Notes: a model not told the origin generated them from the sequence alone. Counted from the first letter of the stretch, positions 48,001 to 61,145 are shown. The stretch is DNA of 64,000 nucleotides from Cardinalis cardinalis (GCA_014549065.1 JACDOX010000106.1:1678046-1742045); one strand, 5' to 3'. Numbers and translations are program-made.

Positions 48001-50910
48001 CAAACAGGCTTTAACCCAATTTGCAACACACCAGAAAAGAGGAAACATTGAAACCAAAGAACAGCTGGAAACAGCAAGGCTTCCCACAGACTCCAGGGCT
48101 AACTATGTTTTACAAGACCTTTTTTTGCCACACAAGCGACAGCTACAGAGTCACAATGGACACTTCAGCCTTACAGAATGTTCTCTAAACCATAAGTACA
48201 ACTTCACAAGGGGCTTCCCCACAGCTACCAGGGCCACATTTGCTGCCATCACTTACAGTCCATTGGTGAGACACAAACTTCACCTCCAAAACCAAGACCA
48301 CTTAGCAGGGGTTGTCCCACACAAGCACCCAGTTAGATGCTACTTTCACTTTGTTTCTCCAGCAGGAGTGATGGATTTACCATTCCCAGAGGATTTCACA
48401 CGCTGGACTGGGCTCATGGCAAGCTGCAGTGGGAGGGAGCACAAACAGCCCCACTGGGGCACAGGTGGAGGAGCCCATTCACCTGTGGGAACACAGGGAC
48501 GCTTCCAACCTTGGCATCAATTATTTTTTTTCTACATGTCAGGAGTCAAAAGAGTGAAGTTTTCAACAGTTCAAGATTATTGGGCTATAAACCAATATTA
48601 TTCAAATTGATTATTCAAACCAATTTGAATAATCTGATCAACTTCAGGAAGTCTAAACTGAATTATGTACAGTTTAAAGTAGCCAGTGGTGTAATTTCAA
48701 ATACTGCTTTTCAGAGCACATACCCTGCTTTTCCACAGATTCCTCATTTGTTTGTAAACAACAGTTACATAAGAACTACAGCATAGAACTTAAATACTTT
48801 TAGGGTGCTGATGGTTACAAGTCATTAAAAAAATAATAATTTAACTGGTAAGATTTTTGAAGCTAATACAAATTGAAGTTCATAACTAAAAAAACCCCAA
48901 GGTAATGTATTCATCTAGCATAGCATACTTAGGGTATTTTAAACACTTTTTACATATATTTTACTATTATTTTGCATCTATATTTACATACAATAAAATA
49001 ATTAAAGTTATGCATATAAGGCTAATGAATATGGAATTTACAAATGGCTTCTGCTTTACAGTTCATTACACCCTAATCACATTTTCAGACTGCTATGAAT
49101 TCACTGAGAATCAGTAGTATTGAAGTTCTAGTACATACACTTTCTACAAGGAATACCACCAAGTTAAAAATGCTTTCCAAAGAGGATTACAGTTGAAGGT
49201 TTTAAAAATACTGACTTTGCCAAGTTTCAATAAATTATTTTAAAATATAAATAGATCATTCACTGTTAATGCAAACATCATTTTACAGGTTTTTGAAAAA
49301 TGGTTTCATTTTAAAAAACCTAGAAACACAGCCTACTTTACCCAATGGTCTCAAATTCAGTCAGCATAAAGGNAAAAAAATTCAGAACTGGGGGATCATG
49401 ACAAAAGCAGCAACATTCAAAGTTCAGACCAAAGCTCTCACCTTCTTATAATCTTGGCTTACACAGGATAAATTCTCTTCCTACTTGGAAGAGCACCTTC
49501 AGTAACTAAACTGAATTTACTCAGTGAGATATTTTAAACCTCAACTCAGTTCTCACCTGCTGCAGGCTTAAAATTCTTACAACAAAAAGAACAGGAATAA
49601 GATCTTTTACTTTTGTTAACCATGAAGATGTTTTCACCTGAGAAGCTTTTAACCTGAGAAGCTTCAGACATGCCTGACAGTCCCTGTGTACTCTTGTAGG
49701 TGTTCTAAGCCTCCACGACCAGGATCAACCACTCATCTTTTTCCCCACTTTATATCCATAAGGGAAATGAGGGTAACCAACAAGGTATCTCTTACCACCT
49801 AAGAGCCAGTCAGAAAACAAATGCTTCCATGCTTTTTTCCACAATCAAATCCTACACATGAATGCCACCTCTGCAAACTTAGCTCTCAACCTCCACACTT
49901 ACAATTGAAAGTTAACAGACTAACTTACAACTGATCATTCTCAGGTAATTGTGAGCCACGTTCTTCAACAAGTTTTTTAAAAATACCTCATATTTGTCAA
50001 TCGTCATAATTTCTTTAAAACCCTTCTCTCTAAACAGCTAAAAAAGATGCTCCTTTGTCCAAGTTTTCCTCCAAAAAGCCTGCCCAAAAACGATGAAGTT
50101 GCTATTTACAAAAACTAGAATTAGTCTCTCACTGAACTGAAGCAAAGTCAAGTCACAGGATCATTCAGTGCAATTCATGGTACAAGTAATTTGAATTGTA
50201 TGTTGGGGACTCAAGACCTCAGGGTACTCTTTGGCTTACAAAGCCACTGAAAAAAGACATTTCCTAAATAACATTTCCAGAAACCTTTGGTCCAAAAGCA
50301 ATTTTCTTGCTGAGTACCTTCCCCAGAGCTCCTAGTTCCTCTACTCTCCCAGTGAAGCTTACTAGAAATGCACTGCACGAGCAGGTGCACAGAGTTACTG
50401 CTCTTGCTCCCAGGCAGAGATGGCAGCCAGGAGCAGGCTGCTGTCACAACATCAACCCATATTCTGCTTGGTCTGGTTTTCTGCTCTGGAACTGCTCTGG
50501 GGCAGGTGGAAGCAGGTCAAACTCCCAGCTGTTCCCCTTTCCAAGGGTGTGAAACATCTCTGTGAAACACTGTGCTGTGTCTGTGCAGGAGACCTGATTG
50601 CACAGCAAGGAAGGGCTGCAGCATCCATCCCTTTCCAGCCATGAGAAGAACACACCCCAGCTGGAAAGGCTGGAGGGCATCCCCACCAAGCTAAAAGCAA
50701 ACCAGTTGTGGTAATTCAGCTGTGAAAGTTTCCATGAGTGCAGAAGCATGGCTTTTTCCTCAGCTCTAGTTCATTCCAAGTATGAACCTTAGTTGATAAA
50801 CCTCAGTCCAGATCAGACGTCGGTGTTTTAACGAGCTGAAGTTCCTCGCTGCCACACATGAAATTCCACAAAATCTCCAGGTCTTGATCCAGCTGCTCCC
50901 TGCCCTGGTG
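45001..50910 (-). other. AT-rich region, probably containing the long DGKE 3' UTR
   Basis: The DGKE stop codon lies at 50911-50913 on the minus strand and no other gene is recognisable leftward for several kilobases. Minus-strand AATAAA motifs occur at 46502-46507 and near 47018, so a 3' UTR of about 4 kb is possible; human DGKE also has a long one. A perfect 13-bp inverted repeat is at 48597-48633. The exact end is not determined. Confidence 0.4.
48597..48633. repeat. 13-bp perfect inverted repeat with 11-nt loop
   Basis: ATTATTCAAATTG (48597-48609) and CAATTTGAATAAT (48621-48633) are perfect reverse complements separated by 11 bases, which themselves repeat ATTATTCAAA. In the probable DGKE 3' UTR it could form an AU-rich hairpin. 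No larger inverted structure is apparent. Confidence 0.8.
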
Positions 50911-53900
50911 TCACTCTGACAGGCTGGAGGCATCATCATCATCTGTCTGCTCCCCAGAGTGGTACAACATCAGAGCATGGGTCTTGTGAGTGATGGTGAC
51001 AGTGCAGGGCCCCTGTGCCCAGGGCTCCCCATCCACCTGCATCGGCATCTTGGAGCTCTTCAGGATCAGCTGGTACCAAACAACAACACAACCACAGCAA
51101 TCAAACAGCTGCCACAAACACAGCAACACAACCACAGCAATCAAACAGCTGCCACAAACACAGCAACACAACCACAGCAGTTCAAAGGGGCTGAAATCAC
51201 CTTTTACAACTGCAATACACATTCATAGCCTGGCCGGGGAGAAACTGTGAGTGGCACTCACAGGCCACCAACCACAGCAACAGAGGTCTGTGTATTATGA
51301 CATAGTAAGTTTTTACTAAGCAAGAGAAATATCCATCTCAACTGCAAACTGCAACTTCAGATCTGATTCAAGCAGTTGAGTGCTTGAGATTCTGTATTAT
51401 CTATTAAAAAAATTTTAGGAGAACAGGTGCAGCACTTACCCTCACTGTGTGTGCCTGCCCCAGGCGAACAGGATTTGCCAGTTTCACCTGGATCTGGGCA
51501 CAGTGGAAAGAACCATGAACACCAACAACTTCCAGAAGTCCATCATCATGTCTATGAAATAAAAAAAAAGACTTCTCTCAGTGAGCTGATGAGCTCCAGC
51601 ACATATGCCCAAATATTATGTCCTCTTACTGCTATTCCCAGAGAAAAGACAAATGTTGTGCTACCAATACATTTATATTTTTGTGCAGGAGAACAAATCC
51701 CACTGAGCAGCAAAGAAAGCCATCAAACAGCTATGGAGCAATTCACCAGCCAGCACACCTGAGCTGGCCTCTGGAAATCATGGATGTATGACCTTCCAAG
51801 GCTCATGGTGTACATTTAAGGCTCACAGTGGATTTCTCTTCCACAAACTTGTACAATTTTCTGTCTTTTTACTCAGATATTCATCAAAAAGAAAATCTTT
51901 TAATAGCTTAATTTTTTAGATCTGGGTATAGGACCTTGCCCAAGTGTTTTTTAGAAATTCAGGATTGTAAGCCTTGTAACAAAACTATGGGTATATTTAC
52001 ATAGATGCCTTCTGAAGAAGGAAGTCACAACAGGGAATAATTAATGCTTGAAATTATTTTTCTCTTTGGAATTGCTCCCAACATGGGAGTCAAAATTTTG
52101 GACATGTTTTGTTTTTACTTTCCATTTTAACCTCTAATGAGATGTGGTATTTTAGATTCTGAAATAGATGTATCTTCTACTTTTTGAAGGCTCACTTTAT
52201 TGTTAATAGCCTCTCCAATGCTTCTGCTGTCATGTCAGACATNTTGAGATAGTCTTAAAACCCCCTTGATGTATAGGGGGTTGATGCCTTTACTCCAAGT
52301 CTCCAATTCAAGGAAAATAAACAAATGTGAGATAGCCTGTCCCAAGGAACCCTTCCAGCCTGCAGACAAGCCTGGCTACTAAAGCACAGTCTGCTGAGGG
52401 AATTCCTTACACTGCAAGAACTGTTAAAGGAAAAAACAAAGCAAAAAATGCCCTCTGTACCTTGCCAAAGGATAAGGTTCATCCCCCATTCCTTCCCAGA
52501 GCCTGCAGCCACCTCCCCAGTATCCAATATTCAGCACAATGATGCCTTCCAAATTGGGCAACTCAATCCTCTCACCATCCAACTCTAGCTTTAAAAGACA
52601 AGCAGAAGTTAATTACCGTGGATCAAACTCAGTACTTCAACAGAACTTGTTCACTTTATGCAATTAATAGGCTTCCACTTAAAGAAAAATTTGCCCTGCA
52701 CCAAGAAAATACGTTTTCTTTCCATATTTAAAAAAAATCCTTCTGATTCCACAAGAAAAGAAAAAAGTAACTCTCACTTATATAAGCCTCTGGTGCTATG
52801 GCAAATTACAGCTGAAGATCATTACTTGCACTCATAGAACTGAGTCAAGGCCAGGAAAAAAGTCAGGAATTTGCATTAAGCCCAAAGACATGAATTCCAT
52901 GAAGTAAGATGCAGACAGCAAAAGGAACACAAAAATACTCCAAGGCCATAGCCACCCTCATACAAATATCATTACGCGCAAATATTGTGAAGAGCAAAAC
53001 TTCTCTCCTTTTCTTTCACAAGATAAGGTTTTACACTTCACTGACTGTCCAAAGAATAAGCAAGTTAAAAAACTTACCTCAACCTTTTTGTTAAGATCTT
53101 TACATTCTTGTACTAAGCAGTCTTTGGTTCCATAAAAAAAATAAACAGCCTACAAAAAAAAACCCAAACAAAATGGGGAGAAAAGAAAATATTGTTAGAA
53201 AAAGACAATACATAGGAAGACTATTTTAACTATTTATGTATAGTTATGGCTATGCAAACTTTATCTAAAACACACACATAATATATTTGCACATCCTTGA
53301 ACTAAACCTTCCTCATGAGATGAGCTACAACTTGCATAAGAAACTAGATTTCCACTTGATAAGGGAATAAGCACTTAACTCATGAGGTTTCAAAGCAATC
53401 GAGAAATTCTGAGCAAAAACTGAGCAAACAGCAAATTTTGTAAGCAAGCAGAGGCAAGGCAGAACACTCATGAGTGGGTTGCCAACATGTTTTACCCATA
53501 GTCTTTCTCTAAGTTAATTCTAACTCTTAAAATAGCAAGAAGGATGTAGTGGCGAAGGAATGAGAATCTAAAAATAGCCTGAAGTCAAATCAACAACTCC
53601 AAGGAGGCAATGTCCCTTTAGCAAACATACCTTATTGATGATTCTGCTGGAAAACAGAGAGGGAGTTTTCTCACGATGGGCATGGAAATTCAAAGCCATA
53701 AGAGCATCAGGTCCTACAGAGAAGTAGTTGTTCATTGTGAATACCTGTAAGACAGAACTTCAAATTATGCCTTGTTAAAAATCACTATTAGGGTTTAAAA
53801 TTCAGAGTGTTTAATGGGAAGTTGATAACAACAACAAAAAAATGACAAACATACAGTATTTCATAGAATTAATATTATACTTGCAAACAATACCTTTGGT

Positions 53901-56900
53901 TTCCTTAAGTTGTAGTATCCTTTGTTTGTTACTTGAACCTTCCATCTGAAAAACAACAGTTGGTACTTAGACTTGAGACAGTCCTCAGTATCAAAGCTGT
54001 AGTTAAGAATCTCTTATCTATACTGGGATTAGGGCAAAACACTCAAATTTAGTTAAATTATGAAAGAGTTAAGCCCTGTAGAACAACTAAAAGACTAAAT
54101 TCAGACCTCAGTTAGGTTGTAGCTCCTTCTAGCAATACTTGTGTTTATGTAAAGAAACTGCTGCAGTGGGCTCTCAGTAGAGCTACAGCAGTGTTTGGTT
54201 CTGTACATTTATCTTTTCACTGTTCCTTACCTGTCTAGTTTGATTCCATCTGCCTCCATGACATTTCGTAAGATCTGCTCTACAGGGACTTCTCCAGCAT
54301 AACCTGCACCCCAGCCCAGAGTATTAGACAGGTCATTCCCTGTTCCCAGAGGTAAAACTGCCACTTGTGGAATGTATCGTTCTTGCCCCTAGGACACAAA
54401 ACCACTGCAGATTAGCTCCTGCTTCAGCACTCATTGTCTCCCTTCCATCCCCAATGCTCAGATCAGATCAATTCACCTTCCCAGCAGCCTGTAACACAGA
54501 GCAGAGCTCTGGGGCTGGCAGAGCAGGTGGCACATTGAGCTACTTACCCAGACATAAGGTAAGGGAAGGAAATGCTAAACCATTGTGAGAAGGAAAGAGA
54601 CACAAACACAATATGGGAACAACACATTCTGAATACTGAGCAGAGTATTCCTTCCCAGGAATGATGCTTTGGATCTGGGAAGTGACATGAACACTGAGAG
54701 ATGTAACACATGTGGCTGTGAAATGCAACAAGACACCAAAATGCTCCCACAAGACTGAGTGAGGTTAGGTCTAAACAACAGATGCACAGAGTACCAGTGT
54801 TCAACCACACACAGAAACACAGACACTCAAAGGAGCAGTCAGGGTCTCCATTTCAGACTGTCACCCACACATGGAGCAGGTGAAGATCAGCTCTGCAGAT
54901 CACAGTGACAGGAGCTGTTCAGAACAGCCACCTTAGCAAAGGCCTTGGCTCTCTTGACCACAGAAGGGTGAACAATTATTTCAGCTGTACTATGGCCTTT
55001 GCAATTCAGCTGTGAAAAGCACTCGTAGTAAACTGGCACTTTGGTTACTGTTTTATCCAGAAAGGTTATCAGCCAGGTATCAACCTGTATTTGAGAGTCA
55101 AGATAAATGAAGGGAGCAAATAACCTACTGCTGATAAGAAAAAGGTTTTGCTGATAAATCTCTACAGTTTACCTAATACCAATGACTCAATTTGAACAGG
55201 ACAAAGAAAAACCAAGATTTCATCAACTATATCAGCACTGAGGGACAATATATCAAGTGCCCAGGACCACACAACCATATACTCATATTCATTAATCTTA
55301 ATAGTTACTTTATTTCTACTTTATCAGCACACAATAATTCTCAAAGAGGTTGTTGGACTATGCATGAAGTTGTAATAATGGCTTTCAGCTACAACATTTT
55401 ATATATTAACAAGAAAGCTGCAGTAAAAAACTTTGATATAAAAACTTTCTTTCAGCACTAGAGAAAAAGTTTATTAGGCAAAGCACTAAAGCTTATTAAA
55501 ATTCTTAATTTTCTCAGGAGTTGTTAGAAGCATCCCATATATGAGAACATCTTCAATTTCAAATCCACAGTAAACAGAGTTTGTTTTTTTCTACTCGCAG
55601 CTAACAGGCAAGGCTGCAGACAGACAGAGTCTTCAGAACATATGACAAGGAGCAGAAGCAAATGACTGCACTCACTCATGCACTGGGCAACACAACCAGA
55701 ATAGCTGGCAAAATTATAAGGTTATTATAAAAGATTGAGTGTGCTGGGAGAAGGGAACAGTCAGAGCACACCAGCCAATATCAGCAATACCATTTATGAC
55801 AATATAAATCTGTTCAGACAAAGAGGAAATAACAATGCAGAAAATACCCAGCAGCTTGTTCTCTCCTTGTTTTGTAGAAAAGAACTATCAATATCATTTA
55901 AAATTTAAAGTGTTTGTATTTTCCCTGAACTACAAGGAATAATAAGATGCATTTCCCACGCCCTTTCCCAATATGAATAAACTATTATGCAAATATTCCT
56001 CTGTAAGCCTATTCAGGAAGATGAAGGCAATACATGCAGGTAAGAGATGAGAGGTAGAACTTTAGCAACACTAAAACTCATTTCACCTTTTAATTTAAAA
56101 CATAATACCTTTATCTTCATTTCATCAATTGCATCCAGGACCCAGCCCACTGTGCCATCCCCACCACAGACCAGAACCCTGACAGCATTGCAAGGCAGCC
56201 AAGTGCAGAGCTGGAGAGCTTTAGCAGGTGCAATTTTACTGAGATCAAAAACCTAGAAAAAAAGGAAAATAAGGAATTCTGTAAGTTCACAGAAGGACAG
56301 AAGGACTCAGGATTTGCCTCACAGATAAACGACTTCAAGAAGTTAAGTCTAATGCAAAACAAAGATTCCCCATTTGCAATATTACATTAGCAAATGAGCT
56401 GTCTTGACTTTCATGAGCAGGATTTGTTTCCCAAATTCACAACAGAGCACCAGCCGCCTCCCTAGGACTAAATGGCATTGATAAACTGAGCTGACAGAAC
56501 CCTTGGAAAAGTCTGGATCTAGAGGCATGAAGATGAACTCTGTAAAGATGAAAGACTTCAGATAAAAGTAATTTTAAAATACTCAGCACACAGAGAGGTT
56601 TATTCTTTAAAGCCTTATTGGGATGCATCTGAAACAAAACTACAGTGATTTCTCTTGGGCTGTATTTTACAGCTGGGTTTTGAACTTCAAAGGAAGAGTA
56701 TTCAGGTGCAGCCAGGAAATCCAAGAACAACTGCCTGCCTTACGCAACATCCTGAGCCATCCCAGGGGATTTTAAGGGGAAAGAACTACACAAAGCAAAA
56801 CTGTCAAGGCTGACATTTCCACACATAAAGCGAGGATTCAAATACAGGTTTCCTATAAAGAAGATTTAAATGGTTCATTTTCTAAAAAGTGTACACTGTT

Positions 56901-59900
56901 TCAAACGTCAGATACTTCTGACTGAATTAGTGCATGTATTACCATAAGCAAAAAAAAATGGACTGGTATTGGAATCCTAACAAACCTGGGCCTGCGAGAA
57001 GCCTCTGCACATTTTGTTGCTCTCTGTGAAGCTCTTCCTTGCTAAAAGAACAAACTGCATGAATTTGTTTCCTTTACTGATCTTCCCCATGACCCTACAG
57101 CCATTGTGTAAGCAAGATGGCATCTATTCTGATCTAAACCTTGGTTTTATTATGGTGGCTTTGCACTGTAAATACCTGAACAGGGTTCAGCAGCATTTTA
57201 AATTCTCCTAGAAATATTTCACCCATGTTGTTTCCACTGCGAGTATTGGCCAGCACCATTACTGGCATCCAGTGTTTACTGCAGTAAGGGACCACCTGCA
57301 AAAGGTAAAAACCAGTCAGTCACACAGACACTGCACATTTGAAAATGTTTACAGCCTTGCTCCAAGCCCCATCCCCTGCAAAGGCTGAAATGAGAAAGCC
57401 ACCAGTTAGTCTCAAGTAGACAAAACACAAATACTTCTGACACATCAAGGCTGAAGATTCTGCAGTGCTCAGGACAATGAATACTACAATGGTATGAACA
57501 AAGCAGTAAANAACTCACAAAAATTCAGGGAAATAAGGTAGACAAATATCAGTATTTTGGAATAAAAAAATTCACATCTGCTTATATTTCAACAACCACG
57601 TTAGTAAAATGACAAAATGATAAAACACCTCTGAATTAACACAGCAAGTACTTAACAGATCTTGAAACATTTACCTGACAGTTGCTACTGTCACAATGTA
57701 TTGAGTTCAAATTTCAAGGGCCGTCTGTGGGTTTATTTGGTTGTTTTTTTGGTATATTCTAAACCCAAGAAGCAGCAGGCCATTACCTTTTCATAGTTGG
57801 TTCTTTTCTCTTTACGCATCTGGTTGATTGCAGACAAATAGTAGGGTGGAATAATTAAGTCTTTAAATTCTCCAAATGTACAATCCTCAGTCCTCAAACA
57901 ATCCACCATGCATTCATCATGCACAGTGTACTGACACCACACACACCTGAAAAAAGACCAAAACACATGAAAACAATCCTCATACAGGCACATTGATTTT
58001 GCTCATTTATTTTAGACTTTTATCAAAATATTTATGTCTACATGCACCATTATAAGTAATATTTTCATTCCCTGGAAGCTCATGTATTGGCTATAGAAAA
58101 TTACATGTGCTTGCAGGTCTAGGAAAGCATTTGAATTCTGCTGGGAAAAAAAATCCAACAGTTTTGAATGAATTCAGTTCTTTTTAATTAAAAAAATAGG
58201 TGCTATAAATATGTTCCTGTTTGTAATATTAACAATTACACTGAAAGCCTGTAAAAGAACCTCAACCCCTGTCCATCTTAGAGAGCACAGATAAAATACT
58301 GGAGCTCAATTCAATACAGTGAGACAAGTAATGCATGAATGCATTCCTTAAGATTGATAATACCCCTTCAAACCTGAAACCTAAAAGGTTACATAGAACT
58401 GTACAAGGCTGATGGGATTTAGTTATGCAAAGCTGCTTTGCTTTATGACCTATTCTAAAAGCTGTCCTGGAAAACAAGACTAGAGAGAGAGGAAATACTG
58501 CAATATCCACTTCCAGCCTCTGCAGAATGTTAATCCTCATTTCCTACATCCAAAGCCTTGACTTAAGCGGCTGGGAAAGCTATTTTTGGAGTCCTCCTGA
58601 TTAATCCAACACACAACTAGAGTATCAATGACACTTGGCCTATCCTCTGACTCTCTTTTCCTCTTCTTCCTTCCTTTCCCATTTGCGTCCAAATTCCTGC
58701 CCTTCCCTCTCCTACACACACTCTCAAGGTTTTGTTTCTGATAATGTGCTCTTTTTCTCTGTAATTCTGCTTACTTCCCAAGCAGTTTGACAGTATCACA
58801 TAGAAGCAAAGCAAAAGCTGGCAGAATCTAGGCTGAAAAGATCCTCTGAGTAGGCTGAAGTAACACACCGGTGCACCTGTCATTGCATCTGGCACTGACA
58901 ACTTTGCAAGCAACCTTACTAATGACAGTGCAAGTCCATTTAATGGTTCATCGTATTTTTAAAACACTCTTAACATAATCTTTATCAATATATTGCAGTA
59001 GCTCATAATACTTTAGCTTTTTTGAGCATCCTTAAAAATGAAGCTGAAACCTCTACAGAACATTGTTTGCTCTATTTACACTGAGCAGATGCCAATTTTG
59101 AGATGCACACTTTGGTTCTCTGAACTGTGACCTGTGCCAGTCAAACTGCCCAGGCTATCCACTGTACAACCAACAAATTTATTAGAAATTTCCTAATATC
59201 ATCCCCTAAAACACAAACTCCCTTGAACACTGAGAGTCTCTTGTATGTAGTTATACAGCAGCATGCACATCATGCTGGAGTAATGCAATTAAGAGAACGA
59301 GTGGACGTGAGATGCAATGCCACACTCTTAATCTATGATTCACAACCATCTATTTTAATTTTAGGTTCTTTGAAGCTGTTTTTTTTTTAATAGTATCTTA
59401 TCTGACTACTGCAGGATCTCTTTTGGGGTGTGGTCTCCCAACAACCCTGTAGAAAACACAACACTGACATGGCACTGCAGTGCTCCTGCACTGTCACACT
59501 GCCTAGCAGTACCTGTAGTCGCAGAGCTTGGGCTGTGTGCCGCACTGTTGTTTGCAGACCATGCAGCAGCTGCAGAGAGGGACATTGCCCCTGATCCAGT
59601 GGTGTGGCATGGAGCTGGGGGCTCCGGCGGTGCCCCTCATCATGATCTCCTTGCAGGGGAAGCGCCGGTCCGCCTTCTTCAGGCAGGGCTCGCAGACGCG
59701 CAGCCCGCAGCAGCTGCAGAAGGCGCCGCGCAGGATGTGCTGGGCGCACACGCAGCAGTACGAGGGCGAGCCGAACAGGTCCGTGTAGTGCCAGTCGTGC
59801 TTGCTCTTGCGGAAGATGTCCCGGATCAGCAGCTGCCGCCGCGACCGCTGGAAGCTGCACCACGCCGTGATGAGCACGGGCAGCAGCACGGAGCACAGGG

Positions 59901-59958
59901 TCCACAGGGCCAGGCGCCAGTCGGCCCCGGCGGGGGAGGCATCGCCCGAGCCCTCCAT
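50911..59958 (-). CDS. DGKE: Diacylglycerol kinase epsilon (DGKE), 11 coding exons
   Basis: Membrane lipid kinase converting diacylglycerol to phosphatidic acid, with preference for arachidonoyl species, in phosphoinositide turnover. Coding exons from the start: 59513-59958, 57787-57946, 57176-57295, 56109-56252, 54231-54388, 53894-53945, 53631-53744, 53078-53149, 52461-52588, 51440-51551, 50911-51069. The total is 1665 nt, 554 aa (human 567), all GT/AG and in frame. Residues about 16-36 form the single N-terminal membrane segment (LALWTLCSVLLPVLITAWC). Two cysteine-rich C1 domains follow (about 53-105 and 118-170; the second crosses the exon 1/2 junction). The catalytic domain carries the ATP-binding motif GGDGTVG near residue 272 and PLGTGNDLSNTLGWG. 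The accessory domain includes MNNYFSVGPDALMALNFH and NIGYWGGGCRLWEGMG. The C terminus (MPMQVDGEPWAQGPC, then GEQTDDDDASSLSE) matches the family. There is no EF-hand, as expected for epsilon. Confidence 0.96.
51084..51180 (-). repeat. 40-bp tandem repeat abutting the last DGKE 3' splice site
   Basis: The unit (containing ACCACAGCAATCAAACAGC and TGCCACAAACACAGCAACAC) is repeated with a 40-bp period, with ACCACAGCA at 51091, 51131 and 51171, about 2.4 copies. On the DGKE sense strand it is T/G-rich and lies directly before the acceptor AG (complement of 51070-51071) of the last exon. It therefore supplies the polypyrimidine tract and probably the branch-point region. Confidence 0.9.
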
Positions 59959-60565
59959 CCCCGCGCCTCCCCGGCCTAACCCCTCGCACCTCCCGGGCAG
60001 GCGGCGGGGCGAGCCCCGGAACGGCCCCTTCGCTCAGGGAGCCAAGGCGCAGCTTCACGCACCATCTTCCAATCCCTCCTCAGGGCTCGGCACCGACCTG
60101 CGCCGCATCGGGCCGACGGCAGCGTTCCGGCCGGGGCTTCTCCGCCGCCCGCCCGGGCCTTGCGCGGCGCCGGCCGTCTCCGGGCTCCTCCTGCCGCTGT
60201 CCCCGGCGCCGGGAGGGCGCGAACGCACGGCCCCGGCCGCCCCTCGCCGCTGCCCGGCCCCTCCGCGGGGCACACGCGGCGGAGCGGACAGCGAGCTCCG
60301 GCCCTCGGCCCGCCCGGGAGCTGCCGGCGGAGCCGGGGCCGGGGCGCTCGGCGGGCTCGGAGCGGCGCCGCGGGATGCGCGGGGCGGCGGAAGCGGAAGC
60401 GGCCCGGAGCCGTTGCCAGGACACGGCCGCCGCCCGCCCCCCGGCTGTCGCGACAGCGGGGATGTCGCCAGTGGCGCTCAGCGGCCGCGACAGTGCCTGG
60501 CGGTGCGGCTCCGCTCCGGCTCCAGCTCTGGCTCCAGCTCCAGCTCCAGCTCCGGCTCCGGCTCC

Positions 60566-60599
<34 letters not shown>

Positions 60600-60720
60600 T
60601 GGCTCTGGCTCCGGCTCCGGCTCCGCCGCGCCCAGAGCCGAGGCGAAGGCCGCGCTGGCTTGGGGCCGAGTGACCGCCGTGTTTGTGCCTTTATTGCCCA
60701 ACCATAACTATTTTCCCCCA
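59959..60720 (-). promoter_or_regulatory. DGKE CpG-island promoter
   Basis: CpG-dense sequence extends from DGKE exon 1 to about 60660, then composition drops sharply. There is no TATA box. Long open frames on both strands here are products of GC-rich composition. The outer part is a CGGCTC-type hexamer array. Confidence 0.65.
60505..60635 (+). repeat. CTCCGG/CTCCAG hexamer array at the DGKE CpG island
   Basis: About twenty units of CGGCTC, with CAGCTC and TGGCTC variants, run in tandem. On the minus strand the same array reads GAGCCG/GAGCTG. It is not in a gene I recognise. The high CpG content in unit form makes it a likely length-variable promoter-proximal microsatellite. Confidence 0.85.
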
Positions 60721-61135
60721 TAATTTCGTTCTGCCCTAGAATGATGGAGTCATCAGAGTTGGAAGAGGCCTTTACTCTCACCCGGTCCGACCGGCACTGC
60801 CACTGTAACACTAAACCACAGCACCCACGCCAGGTCCAGATCCTCCTGAGCAGCTCCAGCCATGGGGACTCCACCACCTCCCTGGGCAGCCCTTCCCAAA
60901 GCCTGAGCACACCAAACGATGATAATGTTTCATCTGAATCTCCCCCGTCACAGTTTGAGGCCATTTCCCCTGGTCCTCTGTCGGCCCAGCAGAAAAGGCC
61001 AGTCCCCACCTCACTACAACATTTCAGGCGGTTGTGGAGAGCAGTGAGGTCCCCCAAGTCGTGCCTTAGTGCTGTATTTGTCCTCCTCATGGTTGTGCTT
61101 TATTGCCCAACCATAAATGCCTTCCCCTCATAATT
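60687..61135 (+). repeat. Imperfect ~50-bp direct repeats flanking the CR1 fragment
   Basis: TTTATTGCCCAACCATAACT followed by CCCATAATTTCGTTCTG (about 60690-60738) recurs as TTTATTGCCCAACCATAAAT followed by CTCATAATTTTGTTCTG (about 61098-61145). Roughly 85% of positions agree by eye. The two copies bracket the CR1 insertion. Confidence 0.85.
60741..61075 (-). mobile_element. CR1 LINE 3'-end fragment, minus strand
   Basis: Read on the minus strand it contains CTGCTCTCCACAACCGCCTGAAATG-like CR1 sequence, the GGCCTTTTCTGCTGGGCC region, GAAATGGCCTCAAACTGTG, GGGAAGGGCTGCCCAGGGAGG and TGGTGGAGTCCCCATGGCTGG. This is the same 3' portion of CR1 as in the 24400-25066 copy but from a different subfamily. 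The very 3' end motif is changed. It sits between two copies of an approximately 50-bp unique sequence. Confidence 0.85.
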
Positions 61136-61145
61136 TTGTTCTGTT

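Noticed and set aside
59801..61090. Long GC-rich open frames on both strands at the DGKE promoter (up to 336 aa)
   Set aside because: They arise from CpG-island composition and the CGGCTC array, have no recognisable domain, and overlap DGKE exon 1 or the CR1 copy.
60741..61133. 130-aa open frame upstream of DGKE
   Set aside because: It is the antisense of a CR1 fragment.
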